Part shown: positions 36,035 to 46,213 of the stretch, one piece after another
How positions within the stretch are numbered: the stretch's first letter is position 1
Layout: each line of letters begins with the position of its first letter
Source: Eisenbergiella tayi
GTDB taxonomy: Bacteria; Bacillota; Clostridia; Lachnospirales; Lachnospiraceae
Assembly (NCBI RefSeq): GCF_001881565.1
Contig: NZ_MPDJ01000001.1
Location: forward strand, 499,966 to 563,965
Length of the DNA stretch: 64,000 nt
Direction of reading: 5' to 3'
Translations under genes and position numbers: made by a program
The notes under the pieces: generated by a model
Told to the model about the DNA's origin: nothing
Database searches by the model: none
Seen by the model: the letters and a program-made list of their open reading frames with translations, nothing else

Positions 36035-37829
36035 CCGCTTTTCCCCTCACTTCAAGCCCGCCCGGATTCACTCCCGGCAAAATCAGCTCGCTCACCGCAC
36101 CGCCGTCGTTATAAAAATTATACTCTGCTTTTCCCTCATAAATAAGAGCACATCTTCTTTTCAGGTTATTTATCCCCACACTGCGTATTCCCTTCTGGGC
36201 ATCCGCATTGATTTCCTCCAGAATATTCTCCGGGTAGCCGCTGCCGTTATCCGACACCATAATATCCACATAAACGCCGTCCTCCGTCTGAAGCAGCTGC
36301 ACACATACCTGAATAAAAAGCTCCAGCCCCGGCGCGCCCAGCTTGGCATACTTCACGCTGTTTTCCACAAAAGTCTGCACACACAGCGTAGGCACAAGAA
36401 AGTCCGCGGCCCCCTCTTCCTCCTGAATCTCACAGACCACAGGCCGCCCCGTCATGGATTTCTGCAGTTCCACATAATTGCGCACATAATTCAGTTCCGC
36501 ACCCAGCGTCACCAGCTCCCGATCCGTCTGCAGAAGATAGCGCAGATGCTCCGATATATGCAGAATCAGCTCCTGGGATTTTTCCCAGTCCCTGGCCAGG
36601 GTGAGGGCATTCAGCGTTTTCAGGCCATTCAGATAAAAATGCGGCTTCAGCTGAAGCTGGAGATACTGCATCTGTGCCTTCTGCTTTTCGATGGTTTCCT
36701 CGTAAGACAGCATTTTCTGCTTTTCAATTTCAGATACCATGGCCGTCAGGGTTTCACCGACTTCCTGGATTTCCTTCAGGTGCCCGCTTGCGCCGGTTCT
36801 GGCATTCCACTCTCCCTGCCGGATTCGGTTCATGGTTTCTGTCAGATCACGCAGCGGCCATACCAGCTCCCTGCGGATAAACCGGTAGAGCCAAAACACC
36901 GCAAGAACCGAAAATGCAGTCACTATAAGCAATAACAGCTGCGATACATTCATATATGTCCAGATTTTACACGGTATGCTCATACACAGCCACATACTGC
37001 TGTTTTCAATCCGCCGGCCATATACATACTGGTTGTCCCTCCAATAGCGGAATACCTTCTCCTGCTTCTTTGTTTCCTCCACAATTCCAAACTTGTCCTC
37101 TTTCCCATCAATACCGTTCAGCATTCCATCCTCCACGATGTATACGCCGGCCCCTTCCCCGACAGCATGCTTCAGCCCCTCCATCCTGTCATTCATGCTG
37201 AAAACACCGCATACGGCAGCATTTCCCCTTTTATAGGTGAGCATACGGAAAACTCCATCTGTTGTCACGACAGTCTGCCATACCCCGCCATTTCTGGACT
37301 GGCTCAGCTGAACGGATAGCCTGTCCTTGATTTCCATCTGGGAATCAAACGATACAATCTCCTTATCACATTGAAAAAGACACTTCTGGAACGCTCCGTA
37401 AAAAATATAGACACCATGCATATTTTCCTGAAGAAACAGCCTGCTTTTCATAGCGTCAAACAGCTCATATGCATTACTGTACTCCACCGTTTCCTCCTGC
37501 AGCGTAGTGAGTGCCTCAAAATTCTTGTTCTTGGCATAAATATCATAAAGGATTTCATCCAAATCCTTGGCGGCCTTCTCCACGCCTTCCGCAGCCTCCG
37601 CCAGAAGCCCGCTCTCCCTTTCCCTGCCCCGGTTCTGATAATCCGCCACAAGATAATAATCCATACAGGAAAGCAGGATTAACAGGGCCGCATAGCCCGC
37701 CATCATAATCAGGACCACCATACGGTTCAGGCTCCATGTTTTTTTCTTTTCTGTTTCCGTAAATATCCCCTCCCATTTTCCCGCCAATCTTTCTTTTTTA
37801 TCATAGCATAAACTGCGCTGACTCACCAC
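36015..37829 (-). CDS. YesM-type sensor histidine kinase
   Basis: Membrane sensor kinase, up to 604 aa. A first helix at about 36-58 and a second at about 298-318 ('LLLIVTAFSVLAVFWLYRFI') enclose an extracellular domain. HAMP follows, then the kinase core with His in 'LQLKPHFYLNGLK' and the ATPase motifs 'VQTFVENSVKYAKLG' and 'VSDNGSGYPENI'. The annotated start is a GTG without a convincing ribosome binding site. A TTG or other start within the next 30 codons is possible, and a GGGAGGGG lies about 65 nt downstream of it. Partner of the overlapping YesN gene. Confidence 0.9.
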   Translation of the reverse strand: MVSQRSLCYDKKERLAGKWEGIFTETEKKKTWSLNRMVVLIMMAGYAALLILLSCMDYYLVADYQNRGRERESGLLAEAAEGVEKAAKDLDEILYDIYAKNKNFEALTTLQEETVEYSNAYELFDAMKSRLFLQENMHGVYIFYGAFQKCLFQCDKEIVSFDSQMEIKDRLSVQLSQSRNGGVWQTVVTTDGVFRMLTYKRGNAAVCGVFSMNDRMEGLKHAVGEGAGVYIVEDGMLNGIDGKEDKFGIVEETKKQEKVFRYWRDNQYVYGRRIENSSMWLCMSIPCKIWTYMNVSQLLLLIVTAFSVLAVFWLYRFIRRELVWPLRDLTETMNRIRQGEWNARTGASGHLKEIQEVGETLTAMVSEIEKQKMLSYEETIEKQKAQMQYLQLQLKPHFYLNGLKTLNALTLARDWEKSQELILHISEHLRYLLQTDRELVTLGAELNYVRNYVELQKSMTGRPVVCEIQEEEGAADFLVPTLCVQTFVENSVKYAKLGAPGLELFIQVCVQLLQTEDGVYVDIMVSDNGSGYPENILEEINADAQKGIRSVGINNLKRRCALIYEGKAEYNFYNDGGAVSELILPGVNPGGLEVRGKADERIDS

Positions 37830-37922
37830 TTTGTTTGCTTCTCTTTCATACAGTTAAAATCTGTTACAGTTCATCGATACCCTGTGCTGCAACAAAAATA
37901 TTATAGCCCGGTGCAAAGACAG

Positions 37923-37951
37923 TTGCATTTCGTGTCGAAAAAAGGTAGAAT
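37923..37951 (+). promoter_or_regulatory. Promoter of the PAP2-like gene
   Basis: TTGCAT and TAGAAT are separated by 17 nt, ending 57 nt before the chosen start codon. It lies in the 179-bp gap between the divergent YesM and PAP2-like genes. Confidence 0.65.
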
Positions 37952-38008
37952 GTGCATAGTTGCGGCTTTTGCCGACATTTATTATGCTTCAACGGAATGG
38001 AGATTTTT

Positions 38009-38470
38009 ATGGGATTTTTAAATTCACTGGTTTACAATGTGGTATTTATGGCTGCAGCTACAGGCTGGTTCGTCGCACAGATCTTAAAAACAATCATTTA
38101 TGCCCTGATCAACAAAACCTTTGATGCGGAACGGCTTGTGGGAAGCGGCGGAATGCCCAGTTCCCATTCCGCAACCGTCTGTGCCCTCGCCACGGCGGCC
38201 GGTATCCAATACGGGGGCGGCAGCTTCCAGTTTGCCGTTTCAGCCATCCTGGCTATTATCGTCATGTATGATGCCCGCGGTGTCCGCCGCGAAACCGGAA
38301 TCCAGGCCCAGGTCATTAACGAAATGATCTCTTTTTTCAGTAATATGGGAAAACCGCTTTCCTATGAAGAAAAGCTGAAGGAATTCGTAGGCCACACTCC
38401 CCTGCAGGTTCTGGCCGGCGCCCTTCTTGGCATCCTGATCGCCGTTATCTACTGCTTTGCCCTGGGATAA
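38009..38470 (+). CDS. Divergent PAP2-family membrane protein (YuiD/DUF212)
   Basis: Small membrane protein of 153 aa from the acid-phosphatase-like divergent PAP2 family. It shows 'GGMPSSHSATVCALATA' (the conserved SSHS phosphate-binding/nucleophile region) and 'IVMYDARGVRRETGIQAQVIN'. Several membrane helices frame these motifs. A role in phosphatidate or polyprenyl-phosphate dephosphorylation has been suggested for related proteins, but the function is unproven. The start was placed at the ATG six nt after GGAG; an in-frame ATG four codons earlier overlaps that site. Confidence 0.92.
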   Translation: MGFLNSLVYNVVFMAAATGWFVAQILKTIIYALINKTFDAERLVGSGGMPSSHSATVCALATAAGIQYGGGSFQFAVSAILAIIVMYDARGVRRETGIQAQVINEMISFFSNMGKPLSYEEKLKEFVGHTPLQVLAGALLGILIAVIYCFALG

Positions 38471-38525
38471 CAAATCTGCCTGAAACTGTACCGCCTATCT
38501 GAAAAGTGGATTAATGACAAAGAAA

Positions 38526-38580
38526 AGAGCAGCGCTCCCGGATGATATCCGCGGCTCGCTGCCCTTTCTCTATTATATTA
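38526..38580. terminator. Terminator between convergent genes
   Basis: An imperfect stem (GCAGCG with CGCTGC, and inner CGGAT with ATCCG) is followed on the plus strand by CCCTTTCTCTATTATATT and preceded by AGAAAAG. It serves the PAP2-like gene and perhaps the convergent hypothetical gene. Confidence 0.7.
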
Positions 38581-38608
38581 CAGGTCAGGGTTATCACCCC
38601 TGCCCTAT

Positions 38609-38944
38609 TTATTCAGGAATCTTCCTGTTGAATTTTTCTCTTTTCCGATAATACTCCGCGCCGCCCTTATGATCCTGGCGGAATTCCCTGAGATACTCCT
38701 TCTTCCGGCGGATATTCTCGGCACCTCCGGTGCTGTAATGATAGCTCTTAAAAATATGGGCAAGGCTTATACGCACATATTCCATTCCCTGAGCCATCGC
38801 GATATCCACCTTCAGCCATCCAAGCAAAAGCATGTGATATGCCTTACTCCAAAAGCCTTTCCCCGCTTCCGTGTTTCTTGTCAGGTAGGCAAAAAGCAAC
38901 AAAAGAAAAACACCATCCAATAAAATATAAATCGTTCCCATCAT
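38609..38944 (-). CDS. Hypothetical small membrane protein
   Basis: A 111-aa protein I do not recognise. It begins with one clear membrane helix ('GTIYILLDGVFLLLLFAYLT') and a second weaker hydrophobic segment (about 35-50). A strongly basic, Tyr- and Arg-rich tail follows ('RRKKEYLREFRQDHKGGAEYYRKREK'; shown in part: RRKKEYLREF). The start was set at the ATG ATG after GGTTGAGGATT. It lies between the PAP2-like gene and the EAL gene, convergent with the former and divergent from the latter. Codon use and length support a real gene. Confidence 0.7.
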   Translation of the reverse strand: MMGTIYILLDGVFLLLLFAYLTRNTEAGKGFWSKAYHMLLLGWLKVDIAMAQGMEYVRISLAHIFKSYHYSTGGAENIRRKKEYLREFRQDHKGGAEYYRKREKFNRKIPE

Positions 38945-39173
38945 AATCCTCAACCTCTTTTCTCTAAGTGAAATATTGTTTGCGGGAACCACGTTTTTCC
39001 TTATGTCTATATATTAATCATAGTCTCTTTATATAGAAGAGTCAAGAGCTGCCGGGAATTAATCCTGGCTGAAATATAGCTATAATTACGTCCCGGAATA
39101 TGCTACAATGATTGAAAGACTGAGGATACTTTCTCATGAAACCATATTATGCTGCGGGGGATAGATATTACTG

Positions 39174-40448
39174 ATGAAGGACATGAAAAACGAACAGTGG
39201 ATTATGGAAAAATACGGCCAGATCTGCGAATCACGGATACCCGGATATGCGCTGGTAAGCCTGAAGATCAAACGGTTCCGTATTTTTAACCGGCTTAATG
39301 ACCGCAGTCTTGGAGATCTGCTGGTGGAAAAGGTTTATGAGGTTCTGGATAATTATCTGGAGGAAGATGAATACATCGCTCAGATACATCTGGATTATTA
39401 TAATATACTTATGCATTATCCCGAAGATTACGATGAATTTTTCCATCGTATAATCGAGATGAACCGTGTCATCCGGGACATGCCCTTTGAACCTTTCCAT
39501 GGCAAGATTTTTTCAGGCATGGGTGTGTTTCCTCTGCCTCAGACTCCCGTTGATTTCTATACCGCCCAATACAATGCGGATATCTGCAGAAGTGAATGTC
39601 CGCAAAGCGCTTTCCGAAATTCCCATTTTGAAATCTACGGCCTGACCTATGAAGATAATAATCTTCGCTATTTTGATCTGGAGCAAAGCATCCGTCCCGC
39701 TCTGGAACGCGGAGACATCACCTATTACCTGCAGCCGAAGGTTGATTTGAAAACCGGCGAGGTCACACGTGCCGAAGCCCTCGTACGCTGGATAGATCCG
39801 GAAAAGGGAATGATTCCTATCGTCAGTTTTCTGCCCAGCCTGGAGGAAAACGGTCTGATTGAAGAAGTAGATCTGTGCATCTTTGAAAAAATCTGTGCAC
39901 AGATTAACCAGTGGATCCAAAAATACGGGCGAAAGATACACATCAGCGTAAACCTGTCCCGATGTGCTTTTGATTACCGTTACTTTTTCAAGGATTATGT
40001 GGAACGCTATGACAAATCTCCTTGTCCGAAAGACTGTATTGAATTTGAGCTTCTGGAAAGCATCGTGCTCAACCAGGTAGACCGGGTAAAAGAGGTCGTT
40101 TCCGAAATCAAGGATTTCGGCTTTTCCTGCTCACTGGACGACTTCGGAAGCGGCTATTCCTCCTTCAGTGTCCTGACTAATTCCGACATCTCCACTCTGA
40201 AAATCGACCGTTCCCTTTTCCGAAATGTTACGGACAGCCGGGAAAAAATCCTGCTTCGCCATGTCCTGCAGACCGCACAGGAGCTGCATATGAAAACAGT
40301 GGCAGAAGGAGTGGAAACACAGGAATATGTAGAGTTTCTTAAAGAGCTGGATTGTGATTATGTACAGGGCTATGTATATTACCGGCCCATGCCGCCGGAA
40401 GAATTTGAAGAAAGATTTTTAATAAGAAATGAAAAAATAGACCTATAA
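39174..40448 (+). CDS. EAL-domain cyclic-di-GMP phosphodiesterase
   Basis: Cytoplasmic protein of 424 aa. The N-terminal 170 residues resemble a degenerate GGDEF domain without the GGDEF signature. The C-terminal EAL domain looks catalytically complete: 'AEALVRW' (the EAL motif, about residue 200), 'HISVNLSR', 'FELLES', DDFGSGYSS, LKID, 'TVAEGVET' and 'YVQGYVYYRPM'. It should hydrolyse c-di-GMP to pGpG. The degenerate GGDEF may act as a regulatory domain. There is no membrane segment. The start is uncertain: GGGGGATAG lies 12 nt before the ATG used. Confidence 0.92.
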   Translation: MKDMKNEQWIMEKYGQICESRIPGYALVSLKIKRFRIFNRLNDRSLGDLLVEKVYEVLDNYLEEDEYIAQIHLDYYNILMHYPEDYDEFFHRIIEMNRVIRDMPFEPFHGKIFSGMGVFPLPQTPVDFYTAQYNADICRSECPQSAFRNSHFEIYGLTYEDNNLRYFDLEQSIRPALERGDITYYLQPKVDLKTGEVTRAEALVRWIDPEKGMIPIVSFLPSLEENGLIEEVDLCIFEKICAQINQWIQKYGRKIHISVNLSRCAFDYRYFFKDYVERYDKSPCPKDCIEFELLESIVLNQVDRVKEVVSEIKDFGFSCSLDDFGSGYSSFSVLTNSDISTLKIDRSLFRNVTDSREKILLRHVLQTAQELHMKTVAEGVETQEYVEFLKELDCDYVQGYVYYRPMPPEEFEERFLIRNEKIDL

Positions 40449-40465
40449 TTCCGTATATTATTAAT

Positions 40466-40507
40466 GAAGGGACGGCCCACCATTGAACCGCCCCTTCTGT
40501 CTTTTTA
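40466..40507 (+). terminator. Terminator of the EAL gene
   Basis: GAAGGGACGG pairs with CCGCCCCTTC (one A bulged or mismatched), followed by TGTCTTTTTA. The convergent dehydrogenase gene ends 36 nt further on and may share it. Confidence 0.85.
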
Positions 40508-40543
40508 TATTCTTTTCCCGCCAAAGACAGCATCCATGGCGGA

Positions 40544-41590
40544 CTAGCAGACCTTTATTACCCCTTTAACAATTTCCGCTTTGTTATTGACACAGGAATC
40601 CAGTGCATTTTTGATATCATCCAGTTCAAAGTAATCTGTAACGATATTTTTAATATTAATACGCCCGCTGGAAACCGCTTCGATTGCCATAGGATAAATA
40701 TTTCTGTAACGGAATACGGTTTTGAAATTCAGTTCTTTATCCAGAGCCATTCCAATAGGAAGCGTCATTTCGCCGGATGCGCTGTAGCCTACAAAAACGA
40801 TGGTAGAACCTTTTTTAGCCGCCTGAATCAGCTGTGACGCCGTGATCTGGCTTCCCGCCGTCTCAATTCCCAGATCAGCGCCTTTGCCTCCTGTAAGCTC
40901 TCTGATACGGGCAACCGTATCCTCTTCTTTTCCATTGATAACATAATCAGCCCCCAGCTCCAGAGCCTTGTCCAGACGCTTCTGCATGATATCAACAACA
41001 ATGATTTTGGAAACTCCCATCGCACGAAGAGATAACAGCGTACATAAACCGATACAGCCTGCTCCCGTCACCACTGCGGTCTGTCCCAAATGGGCCCCGC
41101 CCTGGTTGGCTGCATGCATTCCCACCGCCAGAGGCTCAATCAACGCCCCTTCCATAGTGCTCATATTATCAGGCAGCCTGAAGCAAAGTCCCGCCTCATG
41201 CGCCACATACTCCTGAAATACACCATCAACAGGAGGCGTGGCAAAGAATATTACATCCTCACACAGATTATATTTCCCTTCTTTACAATGCTCACAATGT
41301 CCGCAGGTCTTTCCCGGTTCCAGAGCAACTCTGTCGCCAACCTTAAGATCCTTAACCCCTGCCCCGACTTCCACAACAGTCCCGCCGGCCTCATGTCCCA
41401 ACACAAAAGGCGGTTCCACGATAAAATTCCCGATTCTTCCTGACTCGTAATAATGAAGATCGGAGCCGCAGATTCCCACATATTCCACCTTTACCAGTAC
41501 CTCATCATCGGCAGGTACGGGTATCGGACGCTGCTGTATTTCCACCTGGGAAATACCGGTCATGACTGCTGTTTTCATAGTTCCATTCAT
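40544..41590 (-). CDS. Zinc-dependent polyol dehydrogenase (sorbitol/L-iditol 2-dehydrogenase-like)
   Basis: Medium-chain dehydrogenase of 348 aa that would oxidise a sugar alcohol to a ketose with NAD. Catalytic zinc ligands are the Cys in 'GICGSDLHYY' and the His-Glu of GHEAGG. The structural zinc is held by the four Cys of 'CGHCEHCKEGKYNLCE'. The Rossmann motif is 'VTGAGCIGLC'. The combination 'ESGRIGNFIVEPPFVLGHE' is typical of sorbitol and xylitol dehydrogenases. The start follows CAGGAGGGTTAAGCA. It is a single gene, adjacent to but probably separate from the polysaccharide operon. Confidence 0.9.
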   Translation of the reverse strand: MNGTMKTAVMTGISQVEIQQRPIPVPADDEVLVKVEYVGICGSDLHYYESGRIGNFIVEPPFVLGHEAGGTVVEVGAGVKDLKVGDRVALEPGKTCGHCEHCKEGKYNLCEDVIFFATPPVDGVFQEYVAHEAGLCFRLPDNMSTMEGALIEPLAVGMHAANQGGAHLGQTAVVTGAGCIGLCTLLSLRAMGVSKIIVVDIMQKRLDKALELGADYVINGKEEDTVARIRELTGGKGADLGIETAGSQITASQLIQAAKKGSTIVFVGYSASGEMTLPIGMALDKELNFKTVFRYRNIYPMAIEAVSSGRINIKNIVTDYFELDDIKNALDSCVNNKAEIVKGVIKVC

Positions 41591-41736
41591 TGCTTAACCC
41601 TCCTGTTTCCTATTGTTTAAAAGAGACTTTCTCTATTTTTACCACAATTATATCATAGCGGAAATGCAGGAGGATGACCAGTCAAATATGGGGAAATTTA
41701 AATCAAAAATATGCAAATTGAGGCGGCGGGACAGGA

Positions 41737-42999
41737 CTAATCACGATGGTAAAGATCTCTTGTATATACCTTGTCCCATACATCGGCCAGTTCGCTGGAA
41801 TAGCGGTTTGCTACGATGCAGTCACTTTTCTCCGTGAACTCATTAAAATCCTCATATACCTGTGAACCGAAAAACTCCTTTTCCTTCAGCGCCGGTTCAT
41901 ATATGATGACTGTGGCACCTTTTGCTTTCAGCCGTTTCATAACTCCCTGGATGGAGCTTTGCCGGAAGTTATCGGAGTTGGTTTTCATCGTGAGGCGGTA
42001 GATGCCTATGGTTACTTTCCGGCCGCCTGCCGCATTTGCATCCCGGGCACTGTTTTCATAGAATCCTGCTTTTTCCAGAATGCGTTCTGCAATGAAATCC
42101 TTGCGGGTACGGTTGGATTCTACGATGGCTTCTATGATGTTTTCCGGGACATCTTTGTAGTTAGCCAGGAGCTGCTTGGTGTCCTTGGGAAGACAGTAGC
42201 CTCCGTAGCCGAAGGAAGGATTGTTGTAGTGGCTGCCGATCCTGGGGTCAAGGCCTACGCCCAGGATAATCTGATTGGTGTTGAGGCCATGGACTTCCGC
42301 ATAGGTGTCCAGTTCGTTGAAGAAGCAGACACGGAGGGCTAAGTAGGTGTTGGCAAAGAGTTTTACTGCCTCGGCTTCCGTGGGATTGATGACCAGGGTG
42401 GGGATGTCTTTTTTGAGGGCGCCTTCTTCCAACAGGGAGATGAACTGGTGGGCTTTCTGCACCAATTCCTCGTCATCCTGCGGGGCTCCGACGATGATGC
42501 GGGAGGGGTAGAGATTATCGTAAAGGGCATGGCCTTCCCGCAGGAATTCGGGACTGAAAAGGATGTTGCGGGTGTTGTATTTTTTACGGACGGATTCTGT
42601 AAAGCCTACAGGGACGGTGGATTTTATGATGATGGTGGCTTCACGGTTGACCTGTAATATTTGCTCTATTACAATTTCTACCTTTGACGTATCGAAATAA
42701 TTTTTGACTGGTTCATAGTTGGTTGGTGTTGAAATAACAATGAAGTCCGATTCATGATACGCATTATTTCCATCTGTAACAGCCGTTAAATCAAGAACTT
42801 TTCCAACCAAATACTCTTCTATTTCCTCATCAAGTACAGGTGATTTTCGTGAATTAATTGTATCCACCTTTTCTGGCAGAACATCAACCGCAAATACCTT
42901 ATTGTGCTGCGCAAGCAAAATTGCATTGCTCAATCCTACATAACCAATACCAACTACGGTTACCGTCGCTTTCCTGTCATCCCCACTATTTTTTATCAT
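41737..42999 (-). CDS. ugd: UDP-glucose 6-dehydrogenase
   Basis: Cytoplasmic enzyme of 420 aa oxidising UDP-glucose to UDP-glucuronate, a precursor for acidic surface polysaccharides. It has '[17 protein letters not shown]' (NAD site), '[10 protein letters not shown]', '[11 protein letters not shown]' and the catalytic Cys in '[16 protein letters not shown]'. The start was placed at the second in-frame ATG, 10 nt after GAGAAAGG; the first has no ribosome binding site and overlaps the preceding gene. It is the last gene of the polysaccharide operon. The gene is mosaic: from about 42650 downward it is GC-rich (one 60-base line has 37 G/C), while the N-terminal part is AT-rich (18-22 G/C per 60). 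Confidence 0.95.
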   Translation of the reverse strand: MIKNSGDDRKATVTVVGIGYVGLSNAILLAQHNKVFAVDVLPEKVDTINSRKSPVLDEEIEEYLVGKVLDLTAVTDGNNAYHESDFIVISTPTNYEPVKNYFDTSKVEIVIEQILQVNREATIIIKSTVPVGFTESVRKKYNTRNILFSPEFLREGHALYDNLYPSRIIVGAPQDDEELVQKAHQFISLLEEGALKKDIPTLVINPTEAEAVKLFANTYLALRVCFFNELDTYAEVHGLNTNQIILGVGLDPRIGSHYNNPSFGYGGYCLPKDTKQLLANYKDVPENIIEAIVESNRTRKDFIAERILEKAGFYENSARDANAAGGRKVTIGIYRLTMKTNSDNFRQSSIQGVMKRLKAKGATVIIYEPALKEKEFFGSQVYEDFNEFTEKSDCIVANRYSSELADVWDKVYTRDLYHRD

Positions 43000-43006
43000 T
43001 TTATTC

Positions 43007-44764
43007 TTACCTTTCTCCATAATATAAAATCATTTTTTCCCCTTCCACCAGAGGGGTATAGCCCCTTTCAGATAATATGTTGTTTTCACTTGAGTTTTTA
43101 TATACAAGAACATAATCCTGTTGTTCCATTTCTTCTACATCAATTGCATTTATTGTCATTTCAGGCAAAAAAAACTGTATTCTGTACATAAGCCAAGTTG
43201 ATGATGTAGGCTCAGCCTCCTCTTTTTTCTTATCGATCAGATAATAAACCTGCGTATCTTTGTTTATTGTCTCTAAAACCTGCCCAGAAAACGAATAGAG
43301 TTCTCTGTTATAATCTGTGAAATCAAAAAAATAAATATGTAATGCATTTATTCCAAAAACAATCCAACAAAATACAGTTAAAATAATACCGCCAACTTGT
43401 TTTCTTCTCTGAGCAGATGCTAAAAAAACAGAGAGAAACCAAGATATTAATAAACTAAATTGCGCAACTCCCTCAGAATATATCATCTGAATATTATTTT
43501 CATTAACGTTCCGTAAAATAGGCATCCCTATCATTGCTGATATTGAATGTGTTGATGTTTCCAATGTTTTATGACATATATATGTATAATGCATATATAT
43601 ACCTAAAACAAGCAATATAATAGAACATACAGTCTGAACCTTTGTATTATTCTTAAAAGTACGGTAACTTATAAATCCGTAAAGCAATATAGGTATTAAA
43701 ACATGTTCACTATATCTTCCGTATAAAAAACCATCTATCCGTTTTTCATTACCCAAAAATGCCAAAGAACCGATTGCTATTTCAGCAAATAACGTCATTC
43801 CTATAAAAATTTCAAACAAAAGAAAACAGTTCTTCTTATATCTTCTTTTCTTAATATATAGAATAATATCCTTGATAATAACTGTTATTCCTCTATACAC
43901 AAGTAAAAATGACGCGCAACCAAGATAAAAAAAACGCCCTGAAATACATTCAATAAAGCTCGTTAATCCTTTTAATGTAAATATTCCCAGAGCTCCGTTC
44001 ACCTTGCCGGCTTCTTCCGCAGTATAGTTAGAAACCAAAAAAATATTTTCATTAACAATTTCTTTCATTTTTAGGAAAATAACAAATCCCGCCCCCATTG
44101 TAACAACAAACGCTAAAAAAGAAGGTAACGAAATTTTCTTTGATAGCAGCATCAACAGAATACAAAAAATCAATGCCGCTGTAATTCCCAAATTTCTCTG
44201 ATGACAGGCTATCAGATAAACAGCTAATGAAGGAATGAAAAACATTCTTATCTCGAATTTTTTCCTGGTTCTGCAGGATTGTAAAATCAAATAACACATG
44301 AACAAATAAACCATAACCTGCAGAATTTCGGCTTCAGAATTTAATGCATAGTAAATATTAAAGGTATATAAAGTTACAGTAAAGCTAATCAGTCCCCCGA
44401 ATCTGCCGATCCATTCCGTTTTGATTATTGTCAAAATCCCATAAGTAATCCAATAAATGGCAATCATAAAAAGACCATTAAGTACAACGGCAGTTTTAAA
44501 TAGAATTATAGGATCACTGATATAACTCATGACTATGCCTAGGAAAACGCCATAACCATAACCATAGTAAGGGGACATATACATAATGCCTGACCAATCA
44601 TAACCCGCAATATATGCTCCCGCAGACCAATATCCCACTTCATCAGGCATAATTACCGGGCCTGCAACATTCTTTACCTGCATCACTATTAATATAAAAA
44701 TCCCTGAGGAATAAAAAATATTCCATACAAAATTCGGATACTTTTTCTTTAGTTGTAACAGCAT
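43007..44764 (-). CDS. Polytopic membrane protein, probable GT-C glycosyltransferase
   Basis: Membrane protein of 585 aa with about a dozen helices and a soluble C-terminal part. After the first helix comes '[20 protein letters not shown]', an acidic Asp-Glu pair in the first outer loop, where GT-C transferases using lipid-linked sugars keep their catalytic residues. The same pattern (FPDEFGYW) occurs in the paralogue at 53814-55583 in this operon, so the two may add different residues from an undecaprenyl-phosphate donor. The start follows AGAGGTAAGAA. Very AT-rich. The specific activity is unknown. Confidence 0.75.
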   Translation of the reverse strand: MLLQLKKKYPNFVWNIFYSSGIFILIVMQVKNVAGPVIMPDEVGYWSAGAYIAGYDWSGIMYMSPYYGYGYGVFLGIVMSYISDPIILFKTAVVLNGLFMIAIYWITYGILTIIKTEWIGRFGGLISFTVTLYTFNIYYALNSEAEILQVMVYLFMCYLILQSCRTRKKFEIRMFFIPSLAVYLIACHQRNLGITAALIFCILLMLLSKKISLPSFLAFVVTMGAGFVIFLKMKEIVNENIFLVSNYTAEEAGKVNGALGIFTLKGLTSFIECISGRFFYLGCASFLLVYRGITVIIKDIILYIKKRRYKKNCFLLFEIFIGMTLFAEIAIGSLAFLGNEKRIDGFLYGRYSEHVLIPILLYGFISYRTFKNNTKVQTVCSIILLVLGIYMHYTYICHKTLETSTHSISAMIGMPILRNVNENNIQMIYSEGVAQFSLLISWFLSVFLASAQRRKQVGGIILTVFCWIVFGINALHIYFFDFTDYNRELYSFSGQVLETINKDTQVYYLIDKKKEEAEPTSSTWLMYRIQFFLPEMTINAIDVEEMEQQDYVLVYKNSSENNILSERGYTPLVEGEKMILYYGER

Positions 44765-44773
44765 TTCTTACCT

Positions 44774-46204
44774 CTAACCTCTCCTTTTTCCCAAACTGCC
44801 ATAAAATAATTTCTTTATATCCTCCTTATAAAAAACAATTGTAATTAAAATAAATGCGGCTTCGTAAACCAGGAAACCCTTTACAAGAACTTTTGTATTG
44901 AAAACAACGATATAAAAACATATACTGACACACAACATAAAAATCAGGTTTTTTTTATAAGTGATATCCAGCTTTTTTTTCAAATAGGAAACGGTTATAA
45001 TATACCATACCAGTAAAGTTAAAATAGAAGCAAAAGATATTGCTTCGGGAGTTCCGTACATTTTCCAAGCAAGTAAATTTAAAAGGAAAGATAAAATAAG
45101 AGCTCCTATTCCCATTAGAAAAAAAGGTAGATTGAAATCCAAAATTTTATAATATGTAAAAATAATAATTGTAATACAAGATGAAAATATCAATCCCGGG
45201 AAAAGTATTTGTAAATATGATAAAGATTGCATATACTTGGGAAGAAAAGTTTCTATCACCCCTGCCAATGGAAAATAACTTCCAAGACACAACATAACGA
45301 GACTTTCCACTCCCCAGATTCCCATTGGCAGAAATGTTATTGCAATTTCTCTTTTCGTTCTTTTTAATGTAGGAAATAAAACCAACGAAACTGCGCTAAC
45401 TACCGTTGTAATCATTGAAATAAGAGAATATGCAAAAGAATAAACCGCATATTCAGGAGCACTGAATAACACAACAACAAATTGCCTATCTAAATTAAGC
45501 ACCAACTGCAAAACCTGATAAGATATGGTTAAAAATATTCCACTTTTAAAATATTCCCAAATTTGACCTTTCACCGAAGCCAAACTGCTTTTCTTTCCCC
45601 AGAGACATTCACGGTAATTCCAAAAATAGTACAAAAGTATACACCAATTTGCAAAAGTATACAGCATAAGGTACAACCGGTAACCGACTATTCTACCCGA
45701 AGCGGCCTGCACAATACACAGTCCGACGACAATACCAAAATTCATTAATGACGTAGCTATTTTCACTCTTGAAAATTCATTAAACCGCATACTAGCCTGG
45801 GAAACAAACTGGAAAAATGTAATAATGTTAATTGAAAAAGTACATAAACCAAGGGAGAAAAAAATGTATCCATATTCACCTTCGGCAAAAAAAGAACCCA
45901 CTATAATGATAAAACTAACAATTAACTGAAAAACTATAAAAAAATGTGAGATTGTCCTCATGTTTGCTTTTTCTAAATTCACGTACGAAACACCACTGTT
46001 TTTTAAAAGGAATCCGTCCGGAAATCCCATATGCAGAATTCCCGTATATGTAAGATATAGCGAAAAAATTTTAAAGAAACCATAATCTTCCAAACTGAAC
46101 AATTTGGGTAGAAGGAAACCACCAGCAATGCCTCCCAACAAAGAAATCATATTTGCCAGCATAACGTTAATAATATTTTTTATAAACCTATCTCTTTTAT
46201 TCAT
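44774..46204 (-). CDS. Oligosaccharide flippase, Wzx/polysaccharide-biosynthesis family
   Basis: Integral membrane protein of 476 aa with 12-14 predicted helices over its full length. The opening 'IINVMLANMISLLGGIAGGF' followed by LLPKLFSLEDYGFFK is typical of the Wzx/MATE-like flippases that move lipid-linked repeat units across the membrane. Only 9 nt separate it from the membrane protein downstream. Low GC, as in the operon core. Its partners would be the Wzy-like protein at 48279 and the glycosyltransferases around it. Confidence 0.88.
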   Translation of the reverse strand: MNKRDRFIKNIINVMLANMISLLGGIAGGFLLPKLFSLEDYGFFKIFSLYLTYTGILHMGFPDGFLLKNSGVSYVNLEKANMRTISHFFIVFQLIVSFIIIVGSFFAEGEYGYIFFSLGLCTFSINIITFFQFVSQASMRFNEFSRVKIATSLMNFGIVVGLCIVQAASGRIVGYRLYLMLYTFANWCILLYYFWNYRECLWGKKSSLASVKGQIWEYFKSGIFLTISYQVLQLVLNLDRQFVVVLFSAPEYAVYSFAYSLISMITTVVSAVSLVLFPTLKRTKREIAITFLPMGIWGVESLVMLCLGSYFPLAGVIETFLPKYMQSLSYLQILFPGLIFSSCITIIIFTYYKILDFNLPFFLMGIGALILSFLLNLLAWKMYGTPEAISFASILTLLVWYIITVSYLKKKLDITYKKNLIFMLCVSICFYIVVFNTKVLVKGFLVYEAAFILITIVFYKEDIKKLFYGSLGKRRG

Positions 46205-46213
46205 ATGGCTGTC

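Noticed and set aside
41600..41736. Promoter TTGACT ... TATGAT before the polyol dehydrogenase gene
   Set aside because: The spacing is 22 nt, too long for a sigma-A promoter, and shifting to the overlapping TATAAT leaves no -35 box.
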